Of a stretch of 64,000 bases of DNA, positions 22,215 to 33,289 are shown piece by piece. The position numbers were made by a program, and so were the translations under genes. The DNA is from Malus domestica. Its lineage: Eukaryota; Streptophyta; Magnoliopsida; Rosales; Rosaceae. The DNA lies in NCBI RefSeq assembly GCF_042453785.1, contig NC_091669.1, positions 10,862,501 through 10,926,500 on the forward strand, written 5' to 3'. The notes under the pieces are model-generated. The model worked only from the letters and a program-made list of their open reading frames with translations, did no database searches and was not told the DNA's origin. The first letter of the stretch is position 1, and the number at the start of each line of letters is the position of its first letter.

Positions 22215-22430
22215 AGGAAGTTATAGGAAAAAAAATAGAATTTAAAAAAAAATATGAAACAAATTTTGTGAAATAGAAGTTATAGAAAAAAATGGAATTT
22301 AGAAAAAATATGAAACAAATTTTGTGAAATAGAAGTTTGTGAAATAGAAGTTATAGGAAAAAAATGGAATTTAAAAAAAATATGAAACAAATTTTGTGAA
22401 ATATAAGTTATAGGAAAAAAATGAAGGAAA
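22215..22430. repeat. AT-rich minisatellite, same unit as 19470
   Basis: About four units of the same 55-bp repeat in the second inner copy. It is followed by short GAAATATTGAAG repeats to ~22570. Confidence 0.8.
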
Positions 22431-22716
22431 TTATTGAAAAAATATTGAAGGAAATTATTGAAAAATTGAAACAAATATTATAGATGAAGGATATATTGGA
22501 AAATATATTGAAGGAAATATTGAAGGAAATATTGAGAAATATATTGAAGGAAATATTGAAAAATATTGAAGAATGAAATATTGCAAATGAAGTGAAGAAT
22601 TAAAAGAACTTCACCATATTTATAGAAGAAAGGAAATGTTTAAATTAAAAAAAAAAAACCCCAACGACTAGCTGACTCAGCTAGCCGTTATATTAAAAAA
22701 AAATTCAAACTATTAG

Positions 22717-22842
22717 TGTCGTTTATCACCGACACTAATAGTAAATAAATAAAAAAATTTGCCTATAAATACCTATTATAGTCGGTTATAACCAACAATA
22801 TTAAAAAAATCCTTCTTTAATGTTATCGGTTATAACCGACAA
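22717..22842. repeat. palindrome cluster 3 (3 copies)
   Basis: Copies near 22717, 22780 and 22824, each with one to three changes from TGTCGGTTATAACCGACA. Confidence 0.8.
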
Positions 22843-23120
22843 CAATAGGAAAACTATAAAAAAAAATAAAAATAGCCAGCCCGGGGCTGGCTGGCTGGCC
22901 GAAAGCAGCTAGCCCTTTGGCCCTTTGAAATTCCGTGGGGCCCTCCCAGATTCCCAAGCCCTCTGGCCTAGCCCTCGGTTGGAGACGGTTTTAGGGCTAT
23001 TTTCAGCCCTCTGGCCCTTTGGACCCTTCGGTTGGAGATGGCCTAATATCTTGAAGGATTTTGGAGGGTCAGAGGGCTAAAACGAGCTCTCTGGCCAACT
23101 ATCGGTTGGAGATGACCTAA

Positions 23121-23810
23121 GGCTTCAAGCTTTGAGAGGGTTGGAAAAGAAATATATATCGTACGCAACCTTATTTTTGTTTTGCAAATAAGCTATTTTC
23201 ACAACTCAAACACATAAATCAAATAATATTTCCATGTCTCGCCAGCTCGCCAGGCCATGAGATATATCTCTGCTGGGGAAAAACCAGCTTTTAACGAACT
23301 TAGCGTTGAAGCCAAGGAAAATGATGTCCCTCTCTCTGTCTGTCATGAAAATTATAAAACAACCATGGCAAGTGAAAAGCCTCAATCAACATCAGCAGAC
23401 GAAAGCAAAGCCAAGTAAATGTACGATGATGTTCAGAAAATGTTGGGTCCATTTTACCCAAATAATTTATTTTAAAAATAAAATTTGGCAAGTAACTGTT
23501 TTCAAATTTTCATGGAAAAAGCCAGGAAAGCAGTGAAAATCACGGTACAACAACCAAACTAGGACTTACACATAATAGGTTCACTCCTATTGTAACATCC
23601 TAATTCAATATTGTAATGTCATGTGAAAATTTGTATCCGTACATCATTACATTATTGAATTGGGACACTACGTGACAATGAAGCTGTTTCATGTATGTTC
23701 TCTCCAAGAACAGGGTTACTTGACATGTCAGTCTTAGAGATACCAATTGACACCATTAATGTCACCCATGTTGTCACCGGTATAAATCTCCTTGTGTATT
23801 TCACACAACT
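23121..23810. other. intergenic DNA
   Basis: No gene or TE terminus recognised. GCCATGAGATATATCTC occurs both at ~23253 here and at ~18165 on the other side of the Harbinger nest. This suggests a small older duplication around the insertion site. Confidence 0.3.
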
Positions 23811-24180
23811 CTTCAGCCAAAATAGTTCCTGAGAATCTGAGATTAGCATAACTCCTCACTTTGGTCATTGAGATTTAAAATCAATAGAAATTGTCCCTAA
23901 GTTTGTCTATATTCAATCATTTTGGTCATTCTGTGAAAAATGTTCATTAAATACAGACCAAAATGAAAAAACCACCCCCAAAATTTATCAAATCATTTGG
24001 CCCGTTATTTATTAAATTAAGAGTATTTTTGTCATTCTGATACTTATTTAACAGAGATGTCACAGAATAACCAAAACGGTTGACGATGGACAAACTCATG
24101 GATTACTTATATCGATTTCAAATTTCAATGACCAAAGTGAGAAGTTATGCTAGTCTTAGAAATTATTTTGGCTAAATTGC
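23811..24180. mobile_element. MITE-like inverted-repeat element
   Basis: Terminal inverted repeats of roughly 70 bp. The core AGCATAACTCCTCACTTTGG at 23845 is matched by the complement of CCAAAGTGAGAAGTTATGC near 24132, and both extend outward through AGCCAAAATA. The interior contains no ORF. Exact ends and target duplication are unclear. The inner motif ATCAATAGAAATGATCCCTAAG-like recurs at 29760-29815. Confidence 0.6.
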
Positions 24181-24878
24181 CTTCACATAATCATGACCTA
24201 TTCACATGGAGAGAAATATACAGCGGTGATAAAGACGGAATCTCTCCTCAAGCAAACATTGAAGAAGTAAATACAATAAGCAAGAGAAACTCGAAAGCTA
24301 TTGGTGAAGAAATCATGGGGAAAAAATGTACTTTCAAATTACTTTGGAAACGAAATCATGAAAATAATTGCCGGACAATCACAGCCAAAGAAAATTTGTA
24401 GTAAAGTTTGGGCCAGTCTAGCAACTGGTACAACAAAGAACCACCATACGTTACAAGAATGTAAAAGAAGATATCCACCACCTCTGCCAATAATTTAAAG
24501 AGACTGAGAAGCTCTAATGTGTTTTCAATGACTGAGTTCTGTCAATGTCGCCATATCCTTGCAACAGGACTCTGATCTGTTGCATTTGGAAGCAGGTTCC
24601 TTGAGTAAGTTTAAGCAAGTTGAGTTGGAACACACGGTCGAATAGCACTTACGCCAGAGCAAGGAAGGGCAGCAACTTATTGCACTCAAGCGTTCACATT
24701 TTATTTCGTGTGTCGTATTTCTTGTATATCTTGACTAGACGTCATCTTTCTCGCATGCGATAATCTTTATAATCTCAAATCAGCTTACTTCAGAACCATA
24801 GATTTTCATTTTTCTCCTAGCTCAGTTGGACAATTCATCCCTGTTGCGAATCTATATATGTTAGAGAGAAGGAAAACG
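24181..24878. other. intergenic DNA and 3' UTR of the RCC1 gene
   Basis: No separate gene recognised. The 24600-24878 stretch is probably the 3' UTR of the minus-strand RCC1 gene. Confidence 0.35.
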
Positions 24879-27800
24879 TTAGTAATTATCACCGTGAAAT
24901 TTTTGACAAACGGACCTTGAAACCAAGCACATGGCATGGGAAGCACCAACTGCAACAGACAGCACATTGTGGGCTCCCAGTCCATCATCCTCCATTAAAA
25001 ACTTGACTTCAACAGGAGATGGTTGGATCTCCGGCAGCCCAGGTACTCCTAACTGAGAGTCTTTGGTGTATCCCCACATATACAACTTTCCTTTATCTGT
25101 TACGAAACAAAAGATGGACACTCAGCAGGAATGTATGAAAGTTTCACCCTTACTGGTTTGAACCAAAAGCCAAAACATCTGCCTATCCATGTTCTGATTT
25201 ATGCAACTAAAATTTGTAATGCTCTCTAAGACCATCTTTAAGTCTGGAATTGTTTCCTAAATACAAATATCTATGGATGACTAAACCTTCAACGAAAAAC
25301 CAACCTGTTTTGCTACAATAGCACGTTTATGACTCATGATAAATGCTCTGGTAGAATGTAAAATTAGAGGATGCAAGGAATTTACGCATTTGAGTGCCAG
25401 AATAAAGTATTTCTAAGGCCTAATTGATTACAGTACCAATAAGGCACGAGTCATTACCTGTTATAGCTGCTGAAGATGAACCCCCGCAAGCAATATAGAT
25501 AACACGCTCATCAGGTAAAGCCTCAACAACTGTAGGTGTTTTCTGACTTTGTAAAGAAGAGTTGCCCAACTGACCATGACCACCATGGCCCCAAGAAAGT
25601 ACTTTACCTTCATCTGAAAATTAAACACCAAGAAAGAAGGACCATTAATAAGACTTAACCTTTCCAGAACTAAAGACAATAATAGTTGCTGCTGCAGTCA
25701 ATTTACCATTTAACGCAAGAGAATGATATCCACCACTTTCTATCTGAATAATACGAATGCCTGCAAGACTAGGAACTGGTTTTGGTGTCCAACCACCAAC
25801 CTTATCACCCCTTCCAAGCTCATAGTTAGAGTTTGCTGAGAAAATAACAAGAAAACGCAATAAGTTAGTTTCATTAAAGTGGAGCATTTAAAGTCAGTCA
25901 TAAGTCTCAAAGATGGCAACAATATCAAGAGCCAATTAGCTAAGCTCCTTAATTTAACAGTCACAACAACGCTTCCCTCACAGATGTTCCAATGGCCTCG
26001 GGATTGCTAAAATAAACTAAATCTAGCCTTTTATTATCCCCTTATGGCTATCTCCATTTGTCAAATTTACAGGTTGATATGAACTTCCATTGACTCATTG
26101 ACTAATGAATCAAATATTTTGGAGAACATTTGAAAACAATAACACCATTTCCTACAACAATTATACAAAACTTACTCAGCATTGGCAGTATGTGGTTAAG
26201 TTACAGTAAATAAATTTAATTCACTTGTATAAGAAAGAAGCAAACACTTTCCACATAAGAGGCTGCAACCTTACCTCCCCAATTCCAAAGTTCCCCATCT
26301 TCTGTCAGTGCCATTGTGAAAAAACCTCCGCAAGAAACAGCAGTCACAGGCATAGGTAATGCTTTTACTTTGGAGGGTATGCTGAGTCCACCACCCTCGT
26401 TTGGGCCTCGATTAGGACCAAGTCCCAATCTACCATCCCCTTCATCTCGACCCCAAGTATAAAGTTCTCCTACAAGCTACATCCAATTAGTAATACTAAT
26501 AGCCTATTATATGTAACGACAAATCAAACATATAAACATAATCTTCATACTGGAATACGAATGCAGAAAGCCAGAAAGGAGTGAGAAACGGAAAAGCATG
26601 CCATCTGCAACATACTAGTTTAAATTCTTCCTATCCTAGCGGTTGGAGTCCATTAATTTGTTGCATCCACACGGTACCACATTTACTCCAGTAAAATATA
26701 ACAGCAACAAACCTGATTCCGTGATGGCACCAGTATGCGTCCCACTAGTCGAAATATGACGTATTTTCCCACTCCACGATCCTTCTACCAATCTAGGGAA
26801 CAACTCTCTAGTATAAACAGAATGCCCAAGTGCACCAAAACCACCATAACCCCTGCAAGCTTCATGTTTAAGGACAACCATGAGTCGATAGAGCAATATG
26901 GTCAATGAACATAAAGATTTGTAGCACACACGAAAACAATATAATTATATCAAACTTATGGAGCAAGTGTTAGAATTTGATAAAATTCATGCGGGCTGGA
27001 TAAGTAAATAGTAAATTGGTCTTTCAACTTGTAACAAGCAAATGTTTTGGGCAATTTTACTCATAAAAAAAAAAAAAAATTTAACTGCATATAGTTGAGA
27101 TTAGAAACGATTACTCTTGCGAAGAAACGAACTTTACAAGTTATGGGCTTACAATGCCACAATATGTTCTATACAGGTAAACCGTGAATTCAATACAATA
27201 CTTCCTCTTTCAATAAGATCAAAGCAGTAAATATTTGTGCAAATTGAAAACAACAAAGAAAACCGAAGCAATCAACAAAATGCAGGGCAACACATCCTGT
27301 GATAAACTGCTAGAAATGTGTAATCTTTACTATTGTACTGACCAAGTATAGACCTCCCCGGTGGCGGTGAGCGCCACCGAATGCAACCCGCCAAGCGCCA
27401 CAAAGCGAACCGAATCCAAATTCGGGTTCAAAGTGGGGAGAAACAGAGAATTCTCATGCCCAAAACCAAGTCGACCGCCGTCGCCTTTACCCCAAATCCA
27501 AACCTTACCGTCTACCAACAGCGATGAGTGGAACAAGCCACAAGAAATACCCACCTCCACAACACCGCTGTCGGCATTGTTCTTTTGATTTGAGCAATTG
27601 GGTGCTTGAATTCGGCCCTGGGTTGGTGAAAGAGTGAAGGATGAGGTGGGAACGACGAGGTTGGCGACTGGAGTTGGGTAGAGCCGGATTTCTTCGATGC
27701 CGCCGCCGAGCTGGCCGGAGGCGCCTCTGCCCCATGAGAGGAGTTGGAGGGTTGTGGTGGGGACGGCGTCGTTTTGGGTGGTGGTGGTGGGGGCGGCGGT

Positions 27801-27914
27801 GGGTTCGTAAAGGGTGGGGATTTTGGAGGTGGTGGTCGTGGAGAAGGGCGAGGAGGAAAGGCAGCGATTGAGGTATGCGAAAGAGCGGTGGCGGAGAGAC
27901 AGACGGACACTCAT
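24879..27914 (-). CDS. RUG3: RCC1-repeat protein, RUG3-like (six exons)
   Basis: Exons read on the minus strand: 27914-27343, 26852-26713, 26469-26275, 25835-25707, 25613-25458, 25096-24879. All junctions are GT-AG and keep frame, giving 469 residues. The Arabidopsis relative is about 450. The N-terminus (MSVRLSLRHRSFAYLNR, Ser/Thr-rich, basic) looks like a mitochondrial presequence. Seven RCC1 blades follow, for example LLSWGRGASGQLGGG, VWIWGKGDGGRLGFG, LYTWGRDEGDGRLGLG, LWNWGANSNYELGRG and LYMWGYTKDSQLGVPG. Arabidopsis RUG3 is a mitochondrial RCC1-family protein needed for splicing of nad2 mRNA; orthology here rests on colinear motifs from end to end. The C-terminus runs about ten residues past the usual CLVSR end because the reading continues to TAA at 24879. 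A GT at the CLVSR codon leaves an alternative last exon possible. Confidence 0.88.
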
Positions 27915-27999
27915 GTTTACTGCTTTGTTCTCCTAAATGAAAATGGAGGGTTTTAGAAAAGGGTTTAACAACCATGGATTTGACACAAGTTCTTTTTTA

Positions 28000-29692
28000 G
28001 GGTAAAAGTATTTACTACCCTTCCTCATGTTTCGTGGTTTTTAAGATTTAGTACATCAAGTTTTTTTCGTCCCAGAGTCATACTTAAAGTGTAAATTTTG
28101 GGACAGTCTCATACATCCGTTAGTCAAACTGTTAAGTTTTTCGTTAACTGATATATTTCGTTAATTGATAATGTGGCACCCACGTGGACAATGATTAGGT
28201 GCCACGTGGATTAAAATTTTTAAAATAAATAATAAAATAATATTAATTTTTTTTAAAGGGTCTTCTTCTACCTCCCCTACCTCATCCCCGACACCCCATC
28301 CATTCTCCCTCCTTCATCCATCCCTCCCTTCTCTTCTCTGCACCCACCCAACCCTCATCTCCTATCTGACAGCCTCGTGAGCTCGAACCTTCGAGCCCCA
28401 CCTTGGCAAAAGACACTGGCTTTTCCTAATTTTTCAACCCATCTTCATCTGTACCGTCTTCTTCTCCGGCACCTGCCTCGCTGTTCTCAATTGGGTTCAT
28501 CCTCCTGGCGAACAACTCGTCAGTTTCCAAGTCCGCCATGAACTTGATCGCAGCCACTTCGCAGAGAACCAGCGACGGGATGACCGAGGCGGAGGAGAAA
28601 TCGACGTCGCCGCCGGAGGCATGCCACAGCTTCGATCTCGCCGCAAATCTGAAGGCGCACGGCTGAAGATGGAGGGGGAATGGTGGATTCGCAGGGACCA
28701 GGATCCTCGCGCGGATCTTTCTCTGCGGATCCAGTGGGGATCAATCCATCTGAACCGTTCAGCTCATATCCTACGGCCCAAGATTATTTTGAATTTTTTT
28801 TTCAGCTTCTCCGTTTCTTTCTATCCCTTCATCCCTAAACCCCTCGACATTCGTTTTTCTTTTCCCATTCCAAAAGGCAAAAAGGAAGGATTAATCAAAG
28901 AATTAACCTATCAAACAACCCAAAAAAGCAAAAGACTTCTCATATACCCAAGAATTAATCCATCCATTTCCCAGAAAACACAAATAAAATCTTTAGCGTC
29001 TGCAGTGGTTTCAAGCAAGAATAGGGAAAAATTAACGGAAATGGATTTGGGAAAAATTTCAAAGGCAAACTCTATAGATGAAGAATTCGAATTCTACAAA
29101 TCGGTATGATAGGCATATCATTTGGCCCGCTTCATTTTCCCCTTCGATCCCTCTGCCGGTGACCGATCTGGTCTTCGTACACCATCATCGCCGGTGGCAG
29201 CGAGAGGAAGATGGGTCTACTGGTAGTGACGGTGAAGGTAACAAGGTCTGCGCTGAGCTTTTCCCTCCGTCCCCTAAACCTCTGTTGAGGATTACTTGGT
29301 CGTGAGGGCAACCTTGCAAGGGTTGTTGGGTAGTTTTGGGGTGAGAGAGCAGGAGAAAAACCAGCAGGAAAGGAAAAAGAAGGAAGAGGCATCGCCAGCG
29401 CCTTCCTTCCTTATGACATAAATTGAAATTTTTATTTTTAAATTTTTGTAATTTTTTAATTTTTAATTTTTAATTTTTAATATCCACGTGGGACCCTTAT
29501 TGACACGTGGCATCCAATCATTGTCCACGTGGGTGCCATGTCATCAGTTAACGGAAGACTTAACAGTTTGTCTAACGGATGTATGAGACTGTCCCAAAAT
29601 TTACACTTTAGGTATGACTTTGGGACGAAAAAACTTTATGTACTAAATCTTGAAAACCACGAAACATGAGGGTAGTAAACAGTCTTTTGCCC
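28000..29692. mobile_element. Mutator-like element with long TIRs, Pack-MULE-like
   Basis: 1.69 kb with ~220-bp terminal inverted repeats (28000-28225 and 29475-29692). These include the shared blocks TTACTACCC, CATGTTTCGTGG, GTAAATTTTGGGACAGTCTC and GGCACCCACGTGGACAATGA. Flanking duplications are TTCTTTTTTA (27990-27999) and TTCTTTTTA (29693-29701), i.e. 9 bp with one extra T. The GC-rich interior (28430-28740 and 29140-29400) contrasts with the AT-rich TIRs. It reads short open segments such as MNLIAATSQRTSDGMTEAEE but no transposase. Captured gene pieces are the likely explanation; the donors are not recognised. Confidence 0.8.
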
Positions 29693-29701
29693 TTCTTTTT
29701 A

Positions 29702-29996
29702 TTATTTGAGTTATTTTTCAAAGCTAAATAGCTAAAATGGTCATTAAGATTTGCATAATCAATAGAAATGATTCTTTAGATTGAAAATCAATAGAAATGA
29801 TCCCTAAGATTTGATAACCATTTCGTTTTCGAAATTTTCAGTTTAAGAAAAAAAATGAAATGGTTATCATATAGCCCGTAAATGCTGATCAATACAATGC
29901 ACTACACGAAGTAAAAGGCGGATAAAAGTACTGATTCTAAATGTAGAGACTCGGGATCCAATAAATTGATCATGACTCAACTCAGTTTAGAAATAC
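29702..29996. other. short intergenic repeat remnant
   Basis: Contains direct repeats AATCAATAGAAATGAT at 29758 and 29789, related to the inner part of the MITE at 23811. No last exon for the adjacent WAT1 gene could be found here. Confidence 0.4.
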
Positions 29997-31351
29997 CTTC
30001 CCAAGTATATAGCTTCTCCTAAAATAAACAATCCCATAATAGCCGCAACAATCGTAGCCAGGGGTCTAAATGCTGTCATGAAAACTGGACCTCTTGTTTT
30101 TGCTACCAAAGTTTGCAGATAAATCACAAGTCCCAAAATCACTACTCCCTGTAAAAAAGGTTTCACCTCCTCAGATTTCCATGATCCGAGCAGTAAAAAT
30201 ATTAGACATTTAAAAGACCAGTCTTCGGAGTTTGGATTCTTACACTATACATAGGAGCAAGAAGTGTAATGTTCCATGATAACTTCCAAGAGGATGCTTT
30301 GTGATCGAGAATCGTTGCCATGATCCCCGTGAGTAAAGTCCCCGATAAGTAAATGAGTAAGGTAAGCGTGATTGGTGCTGGAAACATTTCAATTGTTACC
30401 GTCTGCATCAATAATATTACGTGGCTATGAGAATTGTGACAAAACTTGTATAAGATGTAGGTTTTTTTAGCACCTGTAAGATGTAGAATGCAGATAATGC
30501 AAAATACGAAACAAGAAGGACAAGAGAGCCCTTTATCCAGTCTCTGTCTATGGATGGTTTTGAGGTAGCTGCAGTTCGATGGGAGCCTTCAATGTGCATT
30601 GAAATCACAGCAATGCCCTTGTATAGGGTCATCAGTGTCGCGCCAGCAAACCTAACAAGAGTTCCCCCAGTCTTTGTTTACGTGCCAAGCTTCCCAATAT
30701 CGAATTTCTTCATCCTGAGTACATCATGATGTAAATCCTTAAAATCCTAATGCAATAATCATATGACTTCTACGTGTGACCAAATGGATTGCATTACCTG
30801 CACAAAACTGCTATGATAAAGGTAATACATGGAATAAGGTTGCTCATGGCTGTTCCAAAAGTCGCTGAAGTGTACTCAAGTCCCATGTAATTCAATGTTC
30901 TTCCTAACACTCCTCTAAGATAGACACGAAAATTTAGAGGATTAATCAGAATTAGATTACTTGTTCTGAGTTTAGCAAGCTTCTCACCCAAGGAAGCCCA
31001 AGAAGAAGACATTTCGCAAGACTGGAACACTGATTTTGCTCTTGTTTTGTCTGCCATGAGATAGGTTACGCTTAATGAGAGGAGAAATTCATATCGGATA
31101 CAACATAAACAAAAATACAAGAAGAATGAAAACTATATTGACCTTTCGAAAATTAGGGCAAGAAGAGCAGTTGCTAGAGTTCCGAAAACATGTGCATAAA
31201 CCACAAGCACATAACAGCTCATGCCTTTGTCTAAAGAGACCTTGGAGACAACATTGAACCCTGCAAAGCATATGTTTTGATTGGAAACGCCCATATTCGC
31301 AATCTTCCTGAAGACATGCATCCTTTTGATGCAGAGGAAAGAGGAAGCCAA
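29997..31351 (-). pseudogene. WAT1-related (EamA/nodulin MtN21) transporter, disrupted
   Basis: Six exons are recognisable on the minus strand: 31351-31143, 31050-30988, 30914-30798, 30714-30474, 30402-30244, 30148-29997, all GT-AG. The translation matches the plant WAT1/UMAMIT family of membrane transporters. Motifs include GFNVVSKVSLDKGMSCYVLV, NKSKISVPVLRNVFFLGFLG, SATFGTAMSNLIPCITFIIA, AGATLMTLYKG, APITLTLLIYLSGTLLTGI and MTAFRPLATIVAAIMGLFIL, covering most of the ten helices. Two defects stand out. An in-frame TAA in exon 4 (30680-30678) stands at a position usually Gln, ending translation at about residue 141. The final exon expected after LGEAIYLGR is absent downstream. The start is uncertain (31351 or 31321). 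Pseudogene call is firm unless the stop is a sequencing error. Confidence 0.82.
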
Positions 31352-32302
31352 TCATCGAATATCGTCAATGATTGGTTTAAGTCTCCAGGGGATGCTACAT
31401 AATTAAATCCTAAACGGCATCGATAACAAGTTTGGTGTAATAATTTGCCTACGGAAGCTTTGTATGCCTGACAATTTGATTCATTTACTAGAAGTTGCTA
31501 TTGTGAATTTTCGTTGAATTGTTTTTCTATAAAAAAAAAAAGAGACTGACCTGCCTCCCCCCCCTTTTTCATTGAATTGCTTTTCAATTGTGCACTTTTC
31601 AAACAAAAGTGCTACCGAATCTTTTTTAGTAAATGATTTTATTGATGCGATTGAACTTTCTAACTTTTGATATGTGGTGATCGAGTGACAAGCCATATCT
31701 ACGAGTAACATTGACTGTGTGATATAACTCACATATGAGATGAACAGAGATTCTGCTTAACGGTTGTCCTTCACTTATCAAATTGATGAAGAAATTACCA
31801 ATACAAACTTTATGGCTATTCTTATGTACTGTGGTTTGAATTAATTGTTCGGACTGTTTCCTGAAAACTGGTTTAGGAATAGGTCTCGAATCATATTTCA
31901 AAATTATCAGAATCCAGTTTGTACGTTTAGAGGCAAATGCCGGTTGCACCTAGAATAAGTTGTAACTTTCATGTTGTCTAGATCTGATTGTTGAAACCAA
32001 TGGCTATATAAGCCCTTCCTTTTATTGGTTTTGCCTCTGAATTACATGTTTTCATGCAGTCATGTTCAATTTGCCGACTCTGACTTCTCGGATTGGTGAC
32101 TCGGGTGGTCCTGAGACCACCTTGGTCCTATTTTCATCTGCCCCTGCTTGTATGAGCACTTGAGAGTGATGAATGCTAAGCTACCATAGTCATAGATAGA
32201 TGTTCGAGGTGATGGATTGGAAACATAGTGGACAAGGAAGCGAATGAAGCAGCATCGTCTACTATAATTGAGAATGTTGTTGCAAATTCGTCTCAATGGA
32301 TA
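31352..32302. other. intergenic DNA
   Basis: No gene recognised. 31352-31420 may be the leader of the WAT1 pseudogene. 32060-32300 contains an odd non-AT-rich patch (GACTCGGGTGGTCCTGAGAC) that I cannot assign. Confidence 0.3.
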
Positions 32303-33190
32303 TGTTGATGCACAAAACTGGAGGGGTTTTGGAATAATGTAAATCCGACTGTGAATTTGCAAGAAAATAAATAACACAAAATGTATCGTGGTTCACCCCA
32401 ATGTTTGGGCTACGTCCACACTGATATTGTATTTCTCTGTTTGTGAGAGGATTGTGAGAGCTTGGAATATGAGAGTGAGGCTTTGCTCTGAATCTCAGAG
32501 CTTGAGGATTATGAGGGTGAGGAGGCCATTTTATAGACTAAGGGCTCATCCCCTTTTTACATATTTGCCCCTTCATTTATTATATAATTATATTTGAGTC
32601 CCCCGAGTATTTATACGAGATCTAAATACAGAGGCCCTAAGTATGGTACAAATAGTAGTCCCCCAATTCTTCAGTCAGAGAGTATTTTGGCTGGAGACTT
32701 GCAATTCAGTCCATGTGTGGGCCGAAGTAACTAGATGTCGTTTAGAACTGATACTCGATATGAGGCGGTGCCCAATCTAAAATGATGCTCAACTAGAAGT
32801 AGCACATGTTGCGAGGCTGTTCTGCTTGTGGCTTATGTTGCCTTGGTTGGCTCGGCTTATGGCGTTGAAGGTGAGGGAGCCCTTTTTATAGAATAAGGAC
32901 TCGCTCCTCAATACATAAGTGATGGGCTAAGAGTTGATGCTCGTGGCGAGGCGGTTGCTCAGCAGGCGGCGATGCTCTCTAATGATGGTGAGGGAGGCCC
33001 TTTTATAAAATAAGGGTTCGTTCCTCAATACATAAATAATGGGCTAAGTCCTCCAAATATTTTTTATGAAGCCCAGTTATGGAAGACCAATATATGGTAC
33101 ATAGTGTAGTTGAGGCCCAATTAAGGCCCAATATATGGTACAACGTAAATGGTAGGGAATCGACTAAAACTAGGAGCACCGCGTATTAAG
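32303..33190 (-). mobile_element. fragment of the 2112-5934 LTR family: one LTR plus adjoining interior
   Basis: 32303-32654 is an LTR on the minus strand, clearly homologous to 2112-2480. It contains the same GGTTCACCCCAATGTTTGGG and CACTGATATTGTATTTCTC blocks. A purine tract follows it on the minus strand. Interior sequence continues to about 33190 and includes two of the TATA-cassette repeats (near 32880 and 33000). The second LTR is missing, so the element is truncated. The outer boundary is approximate. Confidence 0.75.
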
Positions 33191-33289
33191 CATGCTCGTC
33201 CAATGTGGAGATAACGGCTATAGCAACGAAGGTGGATATCGTGGTTCACGTGTTGTCTAAGAATGTGGAACCATAATTTGCTTAAGAAT

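Larger units (their letters stand above)
18852..23043 (+). mobile_element. inner composite PIF/Harbinger insertion (two fused copies)
   Basis: Starts GGTCATCTCCAACC at 18852, ends GGAGATGGCC at 23043, flanked by TAA at 18849-18851 and 23044-23046. Removing it restores in the outer MITE the sequence AAAATATTAATATCTTG, which is the complement of the matching segment in the second inner copy (CAAGATATTAATATTTT near 20313). This confirms the boundaries. It consists of a deleted copy (18852 to ~20263) joined head to tail to a fuller copy (~20264-23043). The abutting termini are truncated to CTTCGGATGGTTGGCC. Confidence 0.88.
18205..23117 (-). mobile_element. outer PIF/Harbinger MITE (reverse orientation), interrupted
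   Basis: The outer element starts GGCCATCTCCAACC at 18205 and ends GGAGATGACC at 23117, with TAA target duplications at 18202-18204 and 23118-23120. Only 18205-18851 and about 71-74 bp after 23043 belong to it; everything between is a later insertion of the same family. In family orientation its 5' end (GGTCATCTCC) is on the right. It has no coding region. Confidence 0.85.

Noticed and set aside
27505-27975. Pro/His-rich open frames over the first RUG3 exon, both strands
   Set aside because: Shadow frames of a real, GC-rich exon whose correct frame matches RCC1 proteins throughout.
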